Origin: Hofstenia miamia
Lineage: Eukaryota; Xenacoelomorpha; Acoela; Hofsteniidae
Assembly: GCA_900660155.1 (NCBI GenBank)
Contig: CABFPE010000079.1
Location: forward strand, 1,050,046 to 1,114,045
DNA length: 64,000 nucleotides
Direction of reading: 5' to 3'
The position numbers and the translations under genes were made by a program. The notes beneath the pieces are model-generated. The model was not told the origin of the DNA, searched no databases, and worked only from the letters and a program-made list of their open reading frames with translations. Position 1 is the first letter of the stretch. Each line of letters begins with the position of its first letter. Positions 12,801 through 24,631 of the stretch are shown here, in pieces.

Positions 12801-14216
12801 TATTTGATCAGAATATACAATCGCAAATATATCAAAAGTCATAGTTTGAAGTGTTGTGCCTTCTGGCGTACCAACGCTCCACTTGAGACATTTACATTTA
12901 CATTTCCTTTCAACTGCTGGTTCTGGTCCAATAGTTCCTCCTCCCCTTCTTTTTTCTATGGTCAGTCATGGATTGATAAAACAAACTTGGAAACCAGTAG
13001 CTATAGCAATGGCTATCAAAAAGATAGCAACCAAGTATGTTAAGATTGTAGTGTAGTTCATTTGCCATCTTAAACTAATGTATTATTTGCTTAGTCTAAA
13101 TTTCTTTCTTGTAGAGTTTGGAAGAGTTGAAGGTCGTCCTATATGCTTAGTATTAGTTTTCGATTCCAATGTAGTTCCTTAATAAGTCTAGATGTAGAAC
13201 ATCTGCCAGGATGAGTAAAGCGGAACATAGCGCAATAATTCTGCATTCTTTGTAATCAAGAGTATTCACATTAGCTGCAACCAAGAAACAAGCAATAGCA
13301 AAAGACATATATTTCCGAATTGACTACAAATTACGAAGAGTTGTACGGTATACTGTTTCTATCCGAGTTTAATATGTTCATGCATAAATCAAAAAGAAAA
13401 AAACAGGAATCCCAAATATATGACTGATTCAGATGGTGATAACAAACTTAATCCAACTTTGAGACGAAAGTGAAACATCATCCTTGTTGGGTGGAAACCA
13501 CAAAATCTTTAGCTAGGTATCATTAAATGAAAGGTCGTTCATAAGCAACCAACTTCTGACCAATTCAATGCATTTCTCTTCTGTTTCATACAGCAATTAC
13601 AGTATACACCATTTATTTGAGTAGGCTTATCAATAAATTGAAGTAGGATTCGGTATTCCAAGAATAGCTGAAGGGCGTCTTTCTGTGGTTGAGATGAAGC
13701 ACTAAAATTACCCAAAGAGATTAATTTCTTGCTCTTCGCAATAATGATGTTAAGAATTTAAGAAATAATTTAAATTGATTTGAGGTGGAGCATAGATTTT
13801 CTTTATTCCGAACTAATCCAGCATTTGATAGTACACAGCTTAGGATATTTAAAGTTTTCTCTGAAAATTCCTACGTTTGGTATTGTGAGTCACAAGATTG
13901 TAAACATTTTCGAATATCATCGTTTACGAAGTACCTATTGATTAACACTCCAATAGGCCAAAAGTTTGCTTTCTCAATAATGTTGGCATTGCCATCAAAA
14001 TTTGTTAAATTTCGCTTCTCTTTTTGAAATGGTTATGAAATATTTCACCTTTACTTCATTTTCCTTACAAAGCTCTGTCATGTCCATTTCAGATCAATTG
14101 TTCGTAATATTTTCAATATAGATATGTTTTTAGGCTGAGGCTTTTGTGCAGACAAAATTCTAGAATTTCGAATATTACTTTTCTTATATGTCTTCTACTT
14201 TCAGCCACACTCTAGC
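12801..14216. other. non-coding stretch
   Basis: No supported gene. The short frames at 12795-13056 and 13785-14027 show no domain and no homolog that I recognise. Sequence just above 12800 may include further eroded LINE family B. Confidence 0.5.
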
Positions 14217-14576
14217 CATAGGTGGAACCGGCCAGTAAAAAGTCTCGGCCCGACCCTACTTATTGTTGACCCGATGTTAACTGCAGGTTGAGTCAACATA
14301 AACTATAATCTGGAAGTTGGCCTTGTAAGCAAATGCAGAAGTTATACGAACCCAATTACTACAAGTTCTTAATAAATGATTTTAATGTATGGTAATAAAA
14401 TAGTTGAAGGTTGGCTTTGTCGCCTATATTTGAATTGTACAGTTTTTTATTTGGAAAAAATTGTTCAGGAAGAGAAATAATTTTTTAGAAATGCTTATTG
14501 AACTTACAAGACAGACGAAGCACCTTGATCCGACCCAAGCCAACCTCCAGGTCGACTCGACCCGCTTCCACTTATG
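14217..14576. mobile_element. short non-autonomous hAT-like element (MITE)
   Basis: The left end CATAGGTGGAACCGG is the inverse of the right end, which reads CATAAGTGGAAGCGG on the opposite strand. Both subterminal regions are rich in CCCGACC-like motifs against an AT-rich background. The 8-bp flanks ACTCTAGC and ATTCTTGA agree at 5 positions. Total length is 360 bp and there is no coding capacity. Confidence 0.6.
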
Positions 14577-14946
14577 ATTCTTGAAAACAAGCATTACATG
14601 AAATATTTCTTTCTCCAAAATATTTCTGTCACGTGATGGCGAACGAAAATCCATTCTGAATGCTATCTTAATACATGGGATACAAATTATTTTAGCGATT
14701 GCATTAAATAGACTGGTATTTTTATGTCATTTGTTGATTATTAAATTGTGAATGTGATGTCTTAATTTTTTAGTTTTTTGGTTTTTAGTCAATATATGAT
14801 TTGCTTATAAGTTACATTACGTAACTTTAAAGTGAATTGCTGTTGTAAGAATCGGATTTTTTCTTTCAAGGCAATTTCTGCTACTTTAAAGAAAATCCCT
14901 GTTTCAAGTACTTTAAAGTGGAAGCAAGTGTAAACAAGTAAAACAT

Positions 14947-16338
14947 ATGAACTTTAAAGTTTTTGTTGCATTCACTTCCATGGGTCGTCAAATACAAATA
15001 TTGAATATTATCAATATCCCGCTGAAATCTCTCGCAATGGTTAGAATACATTTGATTATCATTTTAAATTTTGTGTGTTTCATTGAAACCATCATTGCAG
15101 AACAATGCATAAAAGGTGAGAATATCACGGAATATTCCGAAAAAAAGTGCACGATGTTTGAAAACGTTATTTTTACTAAGAGTGGCAATCAAATAATTAT
15201 TACTGGAGTAAAAAATGGTGACTCGGAAATAAATCAAGACTTTGGACATGCTTATGACAAGTTCGATCTCACTATAGAGAATGTGACATTTCGTAATTGT
15301 TCAATTAATATTGTCGCAAATAAATTAACTATGAATCACGTTATGTTTGTTAACGTTTCAAATGATAATCAAACTCTTATAGAAGGAAACGAAATATTTT
15401 TCAATAATGTAACTTTGTTTGGTTGCAAAGGATTAACTGCAATAAAAATAAACTCTACCGCAGTTATTGAAAAAAGTCGTTTCCAACATCTCTCATTTAA
15501 GAAATTAATGACAACGTCTACAAAAATAGAAGAAGTCATATTAAGGAAATCGTTTATATTCAACAATATGTTTTCAAGCAACTTGATTGAGCTTAGCAAC
15601 AACCGTACAATAGAAATCCGTGATTGTATATTTGCAAACAATGTCGCACGCTCACTCGAATGTAAACTTTTGGATGTTAAAGGAAGTGATCGGATAACAT
15701 TTATAAACAATATTTTTCATTTTAATATAGTTTATAGTGAGTATTTAATTCGCCTAAACGCAAAAAATATTACCATTAATTCCAATAAATTCTATTACAA
15801 CTTCGCAGAAAAAGCATTAATAGATAAGCACTGTGAAGGCTTTCGTGTTTGTGTACCAAAATTGGCATTCAAAAACGATCGTTTTTGGTATAATTTAGCA
15901 AATATTACTGAAAGAGATTTAATGATGAAGAACATCTCCTTATTAATGTCAATTAATCATTCTTGCCGATACGAAATCTTCAATGACAGAGGAAATCATA
16001 CTCACCGCTATCCGTATTCGACATTTGTAGCTGACTTTATTAACAAATGCAAGGAACTTATTTCATCATATAATACTGTTGAAGAAGCTGAAGCTATCAT
16101 CAATATGGAAGTGAATAATTGGTTGATAGAATTCGGAATTATTGAAGAATATGAGAATAGATCATCAATGGATTACTATTACTATCAGACTATGATAGTA
16201 TTTATATTTTTGTGTGGAGTAATATCAATGATGGCTCTGTTAAAATTATTTTTACTCAACAGCCACCTTAAAACTCGTAGCACTTATACACAGCTTGAGC
16301 CTACAGATCACACAGATGACATTCACAACTACCAATAA
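14947..16338 (+). CDS. beta-helix-like type I membrane protein, uncharacterised
   Basis: The reading frame is intact. The likely start is the internal Met at 15037 (codon 31), because the residues that follow, MVRIHLIIILNFVCFIETII, form a good signal peptide before EQC. This gives a protein of about 433 residues. The ectodomain has short repeating units of the type IENVTFRNC, NKLTMNHVMFVN, FFNNVTLFGC and IEIRDCIFANN, with regularly spaced aliphatic, Asn and Cys residues, as in right-handed parallel beta-helix proteins. Many N-x-S/T sites fit secretion. A single transmembrane segment lies at about residues 414-437 (full-frame numbering), followed by a short tail of about 26 residues. An AATAAA lies at about 16462. 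Function is unknown. Such folds often bind or cleave polysaccharide, but I see no catalytic motif. A broken duplicate lies at 4.9-7.3 kb. Confidence 0.85.
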   Translation: MNFKVFVAFTSMGRQIQILNIINIPLKSLAMVRIHLIIILNFVCFIETIIAEQCIKGENITEYSEKKCTMFENVIFTKSGNQIIITGVKNGDSEINQDFGHAYDKFDLTIENVTFRNCSINIVANKLTMNHVMFVNVSNDNQTLIEGNEIFFNNVTLFGCKGLTAIKINSTAVIEKSRFQHLSFKKLMTTSTKIEEVILRKSFIFNNMFSSNLIELSNNRTIEIRDCIFANNVARSLECKLLDVKGSDRITFINNIFHFNIVYSEYLIRLNAKNITINSNKFYYNFAEKALIDKHCEGFRVCVPKLAFKNDRFWYNLANITERDLMMKNISLLMSINHSCRYEIFNDRGNHTHRYPYSTFVADFINKCKELISSYNTVEEAEAIINMEVNNWLIEFGIIEEYENRSSMDYYYYQTMIVFIFLCGVISMMALLKLFLLNSHLKTRSTYTQLEPTDHTDDIHNYQ

Positions 16339-17916
16339 TATGACAACACGCAATGTGTTAAATTTAATAATTTATAACAAGAAATAGATTCATTTAAAAG
16401 CTAAATTGAATTTTTGTCTTGATTTAGCATTTTGTACTAAAAACTATTTTAATGATTTAAAAATAAATTATCTTGAGTAATGTTTTTCACTTGCTTTGAC
16501 AAGCCAAATTGACAAATTACAATCTGGTGTGGGATTCAGTTCTTCAATAAAAATGCAATTATAATAATCATGAAAATTGCTCTAATAAATGTAAAAAACA
16601 AATTTTGTATAGTGCAATCCTTAAATTTTTATGATTTACAATTAGCAATACCAAAAAGATTTCCCCTAAAAAATTATATTTTCAGCCCTGAACAGGATTT
16701 TGACAGAAAATTTTTTGAAGCTTATTCCTTAAAGGATAAAGTTAGGATTTAGTTTTTCTCAATTCAAAAATTTAGTTTTTTTCAAACATTCAACCTAATA
16801 AATTTTAGTTTGTTAGCAACTATTATCATCTGTTTTATATATGCTTTTTCCAAAGCATACTTATAATTTTCTATCGCCTCTTTGAAACATGAAAAAATGT
16901 ATTGGATTGTCTAATGAGATAATGGCACAGGTATTGCCTGTGTCATCATTAAAATGACATTTAAATTCGGGATAAATTCAATTAAACTAGCTAAACCCTA
17001 GTTCAAATAATCGAATAAACAAACTGCACCTAAAGTTTAAGAATTGAACAACCAGTAAGTTGAAGCTAAAACAGAATCAAATACCTATCTGGCTTAGGTC
17101 ATCACGAAAAGTTTATTTCCTATTGTGTTTATTGAAATCCCTTTCTGCTACCTAAGACTTCAAATAGGCAATGTCCTAAGGCAGTTAGCTGGGGATGGCA
17201 AAACATTCTGACCTTAAGCATTCAAATGCCTTTCCTTTGTCGCAAGATTAGTTCTAGATATGTTCCTGTTAAGGATAGTTTAAACAGAACTTTCTGATTC
17301 GTGTTTATTTCGGGCAGTTTAGGATATTGCGATTGGCATGATATATCTTCAAAACTACCAATGTTAGATAGGACTTGCAAGAATTTATGAAAAACTTGGC
17401 AAGTAACTTGCATAGTACTTAGCAAGGTTAACAAGGCTTGCAAATCTTGCAGGTAACTTACATGTGACTTTGCAAGAATTGTATGTTTACGTGAATGCTC
17501 TTAGTAAGAAATGTATGTCTACTTACATGTACTTAGTTAGAAATATGCACTAACTTATATGTAAATAGTACGAAATCAGTATTAAATTTAAGAGGAACTG
17601 CTATCTATATTAAGTTAACATACAATATATATAATATGATACTGCAAAAACAAAATCAAATATATTTGCCACTTTAAAAAATAAAGTATAAACAATATAA
17701 TATAAATTTATGCATACTTACTAATTCACTTAACAAAAATCAGCACTGTCGACTTTTTATATTGTTTTCTAATCTTAATTCCTCCTGTATGTCTCTCCTC
17801 TTTGAGTATTAGCAGCATTTACATCGTTTCGCATGCATTATCAATGAGAAAATTTCTTCTGTATGCATCTAAACTAGATAAATAAATATATGCATTTTTA
17901 AAAAATCTGTGAACGA

Positions 17917-17917
<1 letters not shown>
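16339..17917. other. 3' flank and non-coding stretch
   Basis: The first 590 bases align with 7340-7800 downstream of the broken duplicate. The rest is AT-rich with no coding signal. A small inverted repeat, GGCACAGGTATTGCCTGTGTC, lies near 16925. Confidence 0.5.
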
Positions 17918-17950
<33 letters not shown>

Positions 17951-18204
17951 TACTGTTTACCACAAATGGCCCATTATTGGCCTGCCAACGGGTCATTGTC
18001 GATATAGACTACTGGGCATAAAATTCTCTAGCAACCATTAGTTGTAACTACAATAATAGTTCATTGTCTGNTATATATATATATATCTGTTTACCACAAA
18101 TGGCCCATTATTGGCCCCCCAACGGGTCATTGTCGATATAGACTACTGGGCATAAAATTCTCTAGCAACCATTAGTTGTAACTACAATAATAGTTCATTG
18201 TCTG
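17918..18204. repeat. (TA)n tract and 118-bp direct repeat across a single N (18071)
   Basis: A TA tract (17918-17948) precedes a 118-bp segment (17953-18070). A lone N, another TA tract and a second copy of the 118 bp (18087-18204) follow, differing at about two bases. The pattern fits a contig join made inside a TA microsatellite, with the overlap left unmerged. Confidence 0.85.
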
Positions 18205-18213
18205 TCCATATTA

Positions 18214-18547
18214 CAGACTTGTCAACGAGCCGCAATTTTGAAGCTTGGCTCGACTCGCCACATAGAACCTTTCAATGAGGCTTTTTTTAGCTCGATAATT
18301 TTTTTTATACTATTGCGCTCTCAGATTTTTTAAATAGCTCTTCCTATTATTTAATAAAATTTTAAATTATGATTATAAAAAATGGAATGTTGATTTAAAA
18401 AATAAGAAAATCTGCATAATCAAATTAACAACCAGAACTATGAATTTGCTTGGCTTAATAAACGTTCGTTTTGGGCTCGTGTTATATCCAATACATTGCT
18501 CAAGCTCGGCTCGGCTCGTTAGGAGTTCGGCTCATTGAACATTTCTG
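18214..18547. mobile_element. short non-autonomous hAT-like element (MITE)
   Basis: The left end reads CAGACTTGTCAACGAGCCG and the right end, read on the other strand, CAGAAATGTTCAATGAGCCG. Subterminal blocks repeat GCTTGGCTCG and GCTCGGCTCG motifs inward from both ends. Flanks CCATATTA and ATCCATTA share the final ATTA only, so the target duplication is uncertain. The element is 334 bp and non-coding. Confidence 0.6.
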
Positions 18548-19000
18548 ATCCATTAATGACTTGCTATTTAGAATATTATCCGACTCATAGGGATTTAGCG
18601 AATTCCTTAGAATGAAGTCAATCCAGTTAAAAAATTGCTCGAACTGTGAGAACTACATATTGGAATAATATATACACAGTCACGAGATTCTATTTCTGCA
18701 TCTACAATAACTTTGTGGTATTTGGTTAATAGTTGCTCCATTTCAAAGGCTTTCTTTTCCTTCTAAAGTTGGTCATTTGACAATTTCAGGAATTATCAAT
18801 GAGGGTTTAGACTGCTTAAAGGAATTCTTGTACCAGTTTCTTACATGTAAAATAAATTTTCTAATTACATACACAGTATACATAAAAACAAAAACAGCGT
18901 TTTTTAACTGCATTCATACAAATTAAAAAATTTTAACTAAGGTTGAGGGAACAACCTTTGGTAGAAATTTCCTAGATATGGTTATACATGTTTGATTACA
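18548..19000. other. non-coding stretch
   Basis: AT-rich, with no gene or repeat that I can support. Confidence 0.45.
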
Positions 19001-19003
19001 ATT

Positions 19004-19266
19004 TTAGAAGGGAATTAATTATTTCATTTTATGCATTCAAAACCAATCTGAGAATTTTTCTTTTAGCCTGTTACCTGTAATTATCTGGCAGTTCGCGCAA
19101 TTGTCTCGCAATAAATTACACAAAACAAACCCAATCATCTTGCCTTTCGTTTGTAGACATCGTTTTTAGAACTTCTAGAGCTTCAGTTATGATATCCGCT
19201 GGTTTTGCTCGCTTAGCACTGTGAAAAGTTGAGGGTGTATTATCAGAACTGCTTACTTCTGCCCCC
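19004..19266 (-). pseudogene. MADF/BESS-type DNA-binding protein remnant of a PIF/Harbinger element
   Basis: On the minus strand one frame, from about 19266 downward, reads STFHSAKRAKPADIITEAL, then DDWVCFV, stop, FIARQLRELPDNYR, stop and QAKRKILRLVL. The pattern of a bulky residue, an acidic pair and LREL followed by a basic helix matches the BESS-like tail of MADF/Myb-type proteins that PIF/Harbinger transposons encode as their second gene. Three in-frame stops show decay. A TATGCTTTAG|G acceptor-like sequence marks the upstream boundary, so this may be a last exon. It is divergent to the transposase remnant at 19.4 kb. Confidence 0.6.
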
Positions 19267-19398
19267 TAAAGCATAAAATAAAAACTAATATAAAATTTAG
19301 CTTTTAATATTGTGGGAAGTAGATTTTATTTTATTTAAATAGTTAAGTTTAGATACAAGAATCAACTAATGAATAGTTATTACAAGTGATTACATTAG

Positions 19399-19834
19399 GC
19401 CCAAGCAATTAGAGTAGTGGATGGGAAGCATAAACATTGCTAATCCTAGTCATTCAGGAAGTTTATACACAAAGGCTAATCAGTGTTCAGTGTTATTTGC
19501 AGTAGCTGATGCAAAATATTGTTTCATTGAGATGGTCACAAAGACAGAACTGGTGATGCAGGTGTTAAGTCAAAGTCAACATTATCAAAATAAATCGGAA
19601 AAGAATAAAAAAGTACCTGATACTGAAGAAGTTGTGGAAGTTTATCAGTTGATTCCTTACTATTTGCTCAGAGATGATGTATTTCCAAAGTCTACTCGAT
19701 TATTCAAACCCTACATGCTTATTAGGGCAGCAAGAAATAACAAAGAAGTTTTCAATTACAGATTGCCAAATGCAAGAAGCAGGGTTGCCATGAATCAGAT
19801 ATTTTTCCATCCAATCCAAAACCATTTACAATGA
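19399..19834 (+). pseudogene. PIF/Harbinger transposase (DDE) remnant
   Basis: The frame 19421-19834 (137 residues) reads INIANPSHSGSLYTK, LFAVADAKYCFIEM, YLLRDDVFPKSTRLFKPYM and EVFNYRLPNARSRV. These follow the order of HARBI1-type transposases: IDGKHI.I..P.NSGS, VDA.Y.F, GDD.FPL..YLM.PY and FNYRLS.AR. The expected VDGKH with the first catalytic Asp is present just upstream at about 19417 but in another frame, so a shift separates the pieces. The Asp of DDVFP is retained. The domain before VDGKH is missing. Together with the BESS-like remnant on the opposite strand it marks a dead two-gene element. I did not find its ends. Confidence 0.75.
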
Positions 19835-19929
19835 TTAATAAACGTACAATCAATTCATTTTATCAGTAGTATAAAAGCGAGTGAAGCCCCTCTGACGTCA
19901 TTGGAATATATTCTCTTTTGTTATAACAT

Positions 19930-20300
19930 TTGTTGGCAAACACATTTGTTTGCAGTCTTGCTTAAAATGTAACCAATTTTTTTATTCATATACGGTTTTG
20001 AAATTACATAATTAATAAGTATTTTCAAACATAAATAATTTCTTAATATCGAGGGTAATAAATACGTTTCACAGACAACACATGTCAATTGCAAAAATAA
20101 ACATATTTGTTTGCAGTCTATTATTTAAAATGTAACCAATTTTTTTACTCGCTTATTTACGTGGACTAACTAAGCTTACATGTTTTATTTTCTTTACATA
20201 CTTGCTTTTTGTTAATGTATGTGACTTGCTTATTTATGTGGCTTAATTTAGTTTACATACTTGTTATTTTTATTAACATACATGACATTTGAAATACCAC
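19930..20300. repeat. short direct repeats
   Basis: The motif TTGTTTGCAGTCT followed by AAAATGTAACCAATTTTTTTA occurs at about 19947 and again at about 20107. A second motif, CTTATTTA(C/T)GTGG with TTTACATACTTG, occurs at about 20152 and 20229. The four units overlap in a loose tandem arrangement. No coding function is apparent. Confidence 0.55.
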
Positions 20301-22900
20301 ATTAATTTAGTTTACAAGAACTACCCTGAAAGATTTCAAACTTTTTGGTGAGTTTTTTTCTATAATTAAATCTACGATATGGTTTTGATTTCTTAACGCT
20401 TTTTGCAATATTATTTCTAGTTAGTTTTACAGATATTTCTTTTAAAAATATATTCAATTTTATTTTAATGAATTGCTGCGAATTCACTGTCTGATGTTAA
20501 ATTTATTATATACTTTATTATAAAAAAACGTTGTTTGTTTGTTAATACACATTTTTAATTGAATTTGTTTAAACTTTTGATAGTCATGTGTTTTATACTG
20601 TGATCTATCATCTCATTTGACTTGTTTATTAATCATTAATTTAGATAATACCGTGTGAAACTTGGAGTGTATTTCGCACAAGGCCTCTGTACTAGATACC
20701 CACCTAGTTACTTCAATGATTACTTTGATGATGATTTCATTCTGTTACACATAACTCACATTTGCTTGAGCGAGAGAATGACTCTGATTCTAGTTTTGTC
20801 ATAACAAAAGAAATTTTCCAGTAATTCTTCCATCAGTTATGTGGATTTCATTGCCTGGACTACCAGCAAGTCAAATCTACTGGCATCACCATTGAACATG
20901 GAGGCATATGATGATATGGCATATATTTGGATGAATTATTCAATGCAGAACTATAACTCGACTTGTTAACCTTCAATAGAAGAATGGTAAGTAAGGCACG
21001 ACACGAATAAGTACTCTTCCCTACAGCAAGCTCTTTTCGATTATATGTAGTTATGAGACAATAATTATTTCATTAAAACTAAGTTTTGCAATACATTTGA
21101 GTGGGACTGTATATTGTTTATAAGTAAATTTTCAATTGATATTAGATATTTTTATAAAAGTTTCAACTATTTCAGATGCTTTTTAAAGAGGAACATTCTT
21201 ACATATTTTAAGTGGGCTTGAAATAATCAGCAAATAAATAAACTAGATTGAAAGTCATTATAACATATTTTTTACCCTCTATTTCACTATTTTTAGGTAT
21301 AACATAAATAATGTATGTAACAATATAACCTAGAATCAAATTATTTTATTATATTTGATTGCTCTACAATTGAAATCCAGTACTCTATGATGATCAGATC
21401 TCTGATAAAATTGCTTATGTTCTGAATGCAAACGGATTTAGAATAAATCAGCAAAAGATTAAGATTTCCAATAAATTAGAAATTATAAACTTTCAAAAAT
21501 GGCATTAATGATTTTGTCTATGGTGAAGACAGTGATAATTGTAAAATTTTATCATAATTTTGTCTACATTATAATGCACATTAAAATATACTTAAATCTT
21601 TCAATATCTAAAAATGCTTTGTATTGAAATATTTGCGAGTTTTATCAAAAGTTTTGTTTAGTGGATTTGTGGTGTGGAAATGAGGATGCAGATTGTTGGC
21701 ATTATTCATGTTGAAATGAGGGTTATGGTTTGAAAGGTTTCACCCCATAGTAAGCTTGGGTAAAGAGTAACACTTCCTTTTCTACTTTGAAGTTAGCTTA
21801 GAAAAAAACTGCATTTAAGATGCATTTTGAATTATCAGAAATTTGATGTGGTAGATATTATTTTTTTATATATATAAATGAGGATTTTGCTGAAGTCTGT
21901 GTATTCCTGTAATTTTCAGGTGGAATAACGTTAAAAATTAATTCCTCCATATATCTGTGATCTATAAGTCTGAATTAACTGCTTTTTTTATTTTAAAAAT
22001 TAATGTTGGTTCTTAAAAAATTTGAAATGAATTTTCATGTTTTTCTATTTTGATTGAATTCGTCTAAGCGATTATTAAAATATATTTTTATATTACTTAT
22101 AAAGAAAAAATGATCAAGAAATGGACATGGCTAAACTTTTACGCACAAGCGCAAACCCAACTCATTCTAGGTAACATTAGGTCCGCATTAATCCTACCCA
22201 AACTTTTAAAATTAGTATCAATTCGCTCAATTTCAGGACCACTTTTACTATACTTATCAAGAAATTTCTCCCATTTTGCGGTATACTAGACGAAAGTAAA
22301 AAATTTCTAATAAAATCGACACACTAATATTGAAAAACTTAAATTGTTTTAGAAAAATATATGTAAACTTTCAAAATGTAAGCTTATAAATTATGTAGCA
22401 TTCAATCAATTTGGGTTGACTTGAGTGCACTTCTTCCGCAATAATTTCTTTTTTATATTCATTAGCAGAGTATTTCGGCACATTATTTCCAATATCTTGA
22501 CCCAAAATCACGGACAGGTCCTGCCATTCTTGGCGCATGTCCATCTCTTCAAAATAAGGAAAATGACATATTTGTTATTAAATTCTTTTTCTATTTGTTT
22601 AATTCTCCGTAGCCCTCTGATTTTCAGCTCTATTTGAATACTTTCGAAGTAGTAGACGCCTGCACCGCCATGGCGCGTAGCTGCTTCCGATGTTTTTGTC
22701 AAATCAACGACGCCGCCGAAACCTGTCGGCGAATTTGGGCGTAAAATTACACTAGTCTTGAGACATCCGCGCCTTAATTTTATTCAGTTGCTTAGCAAAA
22801 TCTCACAACTCCAAAGGTCATATCTCGAAAAAACATATTATCTGTAGGATCATTATGTGCAATGATGTAAAATGACAGTGACGCATTAGCATGTTTATGC
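20301..22900. other. non-coding stretch
   Basis: No supported gene. A GC-rich block at about 22655-22750 (CACCGCCATGGCGCG, GACGCCGCCG) resembles the block at 24185-24265 and may be an arm of the hAT element whose transposase remnant lies between them. Confidence 0.4.
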
Positions 22901-23029
22901 AAAAGTTTTTACATATATAGCGCAAATCTTATTGAAAGAATTGCAAATATTGCACCATTCTAATCAAATTTCAAAGCGGGTATATAAAAGTAATTTATCG
23001 TAAAATGACCCATCTTATATAAATGCTTT

Positions 23030-23600
23030 CAAAATATCCATTAAAAATATATTTGAAGAAAAGTTGCCTACGGTTGGTCTCCACATAGCTGCAGCCCTTC
23101 TTAATCCAAACATGAAAAAGACATGAAAAACTGTAGAAAAATATTTAATAAATGCATGCAATAAAATGATTGCCGCGTATTTATACGTGAATTAGGAAAT
23201 GAGGGCGAAATACGATATCATCCTATGAGGTGGGAAATAATTATCATAGCAACATAAATGATGATGATGTAAATGCTGAAATTTTGGAACCAATGCCCGA
23301 ATGGAAGAAAAAATTTAAATTAATAAATAAATATTACAACAGCTCAACTGTTCAAAATACTTTTAATGCCGAAGTCGGAAAGTACTTAAGCGAAAAAATT
23401 TCAAAAAAAGATTGAAACTTCTAAGTGGTGGAAAAATTATGCAAGTCACTTTCCATATCTGGATAATTTAGCCAAATATATTATTGGTATTCCTGCAACA
23501 GCTGCTCCTGTTGAGAGTTTATGGAGCACAGGAGGAATAGTTCTAACTTCCAAAAGAAGTTCACTTGGACCAGATCGTGTGAATTCAACGACTTCTGTAA
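23030..23600 (+). pseudogene. hAT transposase remnant (C-terminal dimerisation region)
   Basis: Upstream pieces read LPTVGLHIAAALLNPNMKK, as in the region before the hAT C-terminal domain. A later piece reads WWKNYASHFPYLDNLAKY, IIGIPATAAPVESLWSTGG and KRSSLGPDRV, the classical hAT dimerisation signature (WW, then P, then IPATSAP-E-FSTGG, then R-SL-P). The frame between is interrupted, with an open piece at 23230-23415. Flanking GC-rich blocks at about 22655-22750 and 24185-24265 may be its arms, but I could not define terminal repeats or a target duplication. Confidence 0.8.
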
Positions 23601-24631
23601 AGCTCACTTTAGTCTTTAATATTAGACAATGTATCTTTTGCTCTTTGTTTTTAATCTCATGTTAACTTAATAATTCATATTTTAAAACATTACAAAGCAA
23701 AAATATATTAAATAAATTTAATTAGGTATATACAACTGTATGTGAAATTACTTTCTGATGGTAGGTTTAAATCATTTGTTACCACGAAATCTCAGAAATA
23801 TATTTCTAAAAGTTGCTAAGTTTCGAAAAATCTACTATTGTAAGAGGTTTGTTGAGAGATTTTTTTTAATGCATTCTAAATTGTTATTTTATATCTAATT
23901 GTGTTAAATTATGTTAAATTGTTTGGATTATAACATAATAAATATTAAATTCGATTTTGTTCTAAGACAATAAAATATGTTAGGAATAACTCTAGTTAAA
24001 TATTTTTATTTATTTATTTGTAATTGAATAATTTTAGTTTTTGAGCTTGTCGCAATGGTTGATGAACTTGAAAAATTACTATACCAGAAGTTTATGTTAT
24101 AGTAATTGTTATTACATAATTTGATGTTTATAGTACAAAAATCCCAGATTACGGATGAAAAGATGATTATGTGAAATCACCGTAACGCCGGAACCGCCGC
24201 CATTAATATGATCAGCGCCTACACCGCCGCCGATTACGAGAAAATAAACGGCGCAGAGGTCCTTGAATTAGAATAACGACAATTCTAAAGCCAACTTGCA
24301 GAGTAAGAAATTATATTTCAAAAAATTGCATTATGTAGTTATCAGAATATATCAATTATAAAATAAAGTAACTGGGTGCCAATGGGTGAAACCGCCTGCA
24401 GTGATATATTGTATACTAAATGTGAGCAGAATGATTTAAAATATCAAAGTGTATACAAAAAAATTATAGTGATAAGTAATGGGGTATCACAATATTAAGA
24501 ACAAAAACAAAATTAAAAAATAGCCATATTTTTGCGGATATATTAGTTCTGAACAACATTCAACATTCTAATTTTTCAATTGCAACTTAACAGTGAGAAA
24601 TACATTGCATAGACAAATACAATTACTGCTA

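Noticed and set aside
22600-24300. Terminal repeats of the hAT remnant
   Set aside because: GC-rich blocks are present on both sides, but no inverted ends or target duplication could be aligned.
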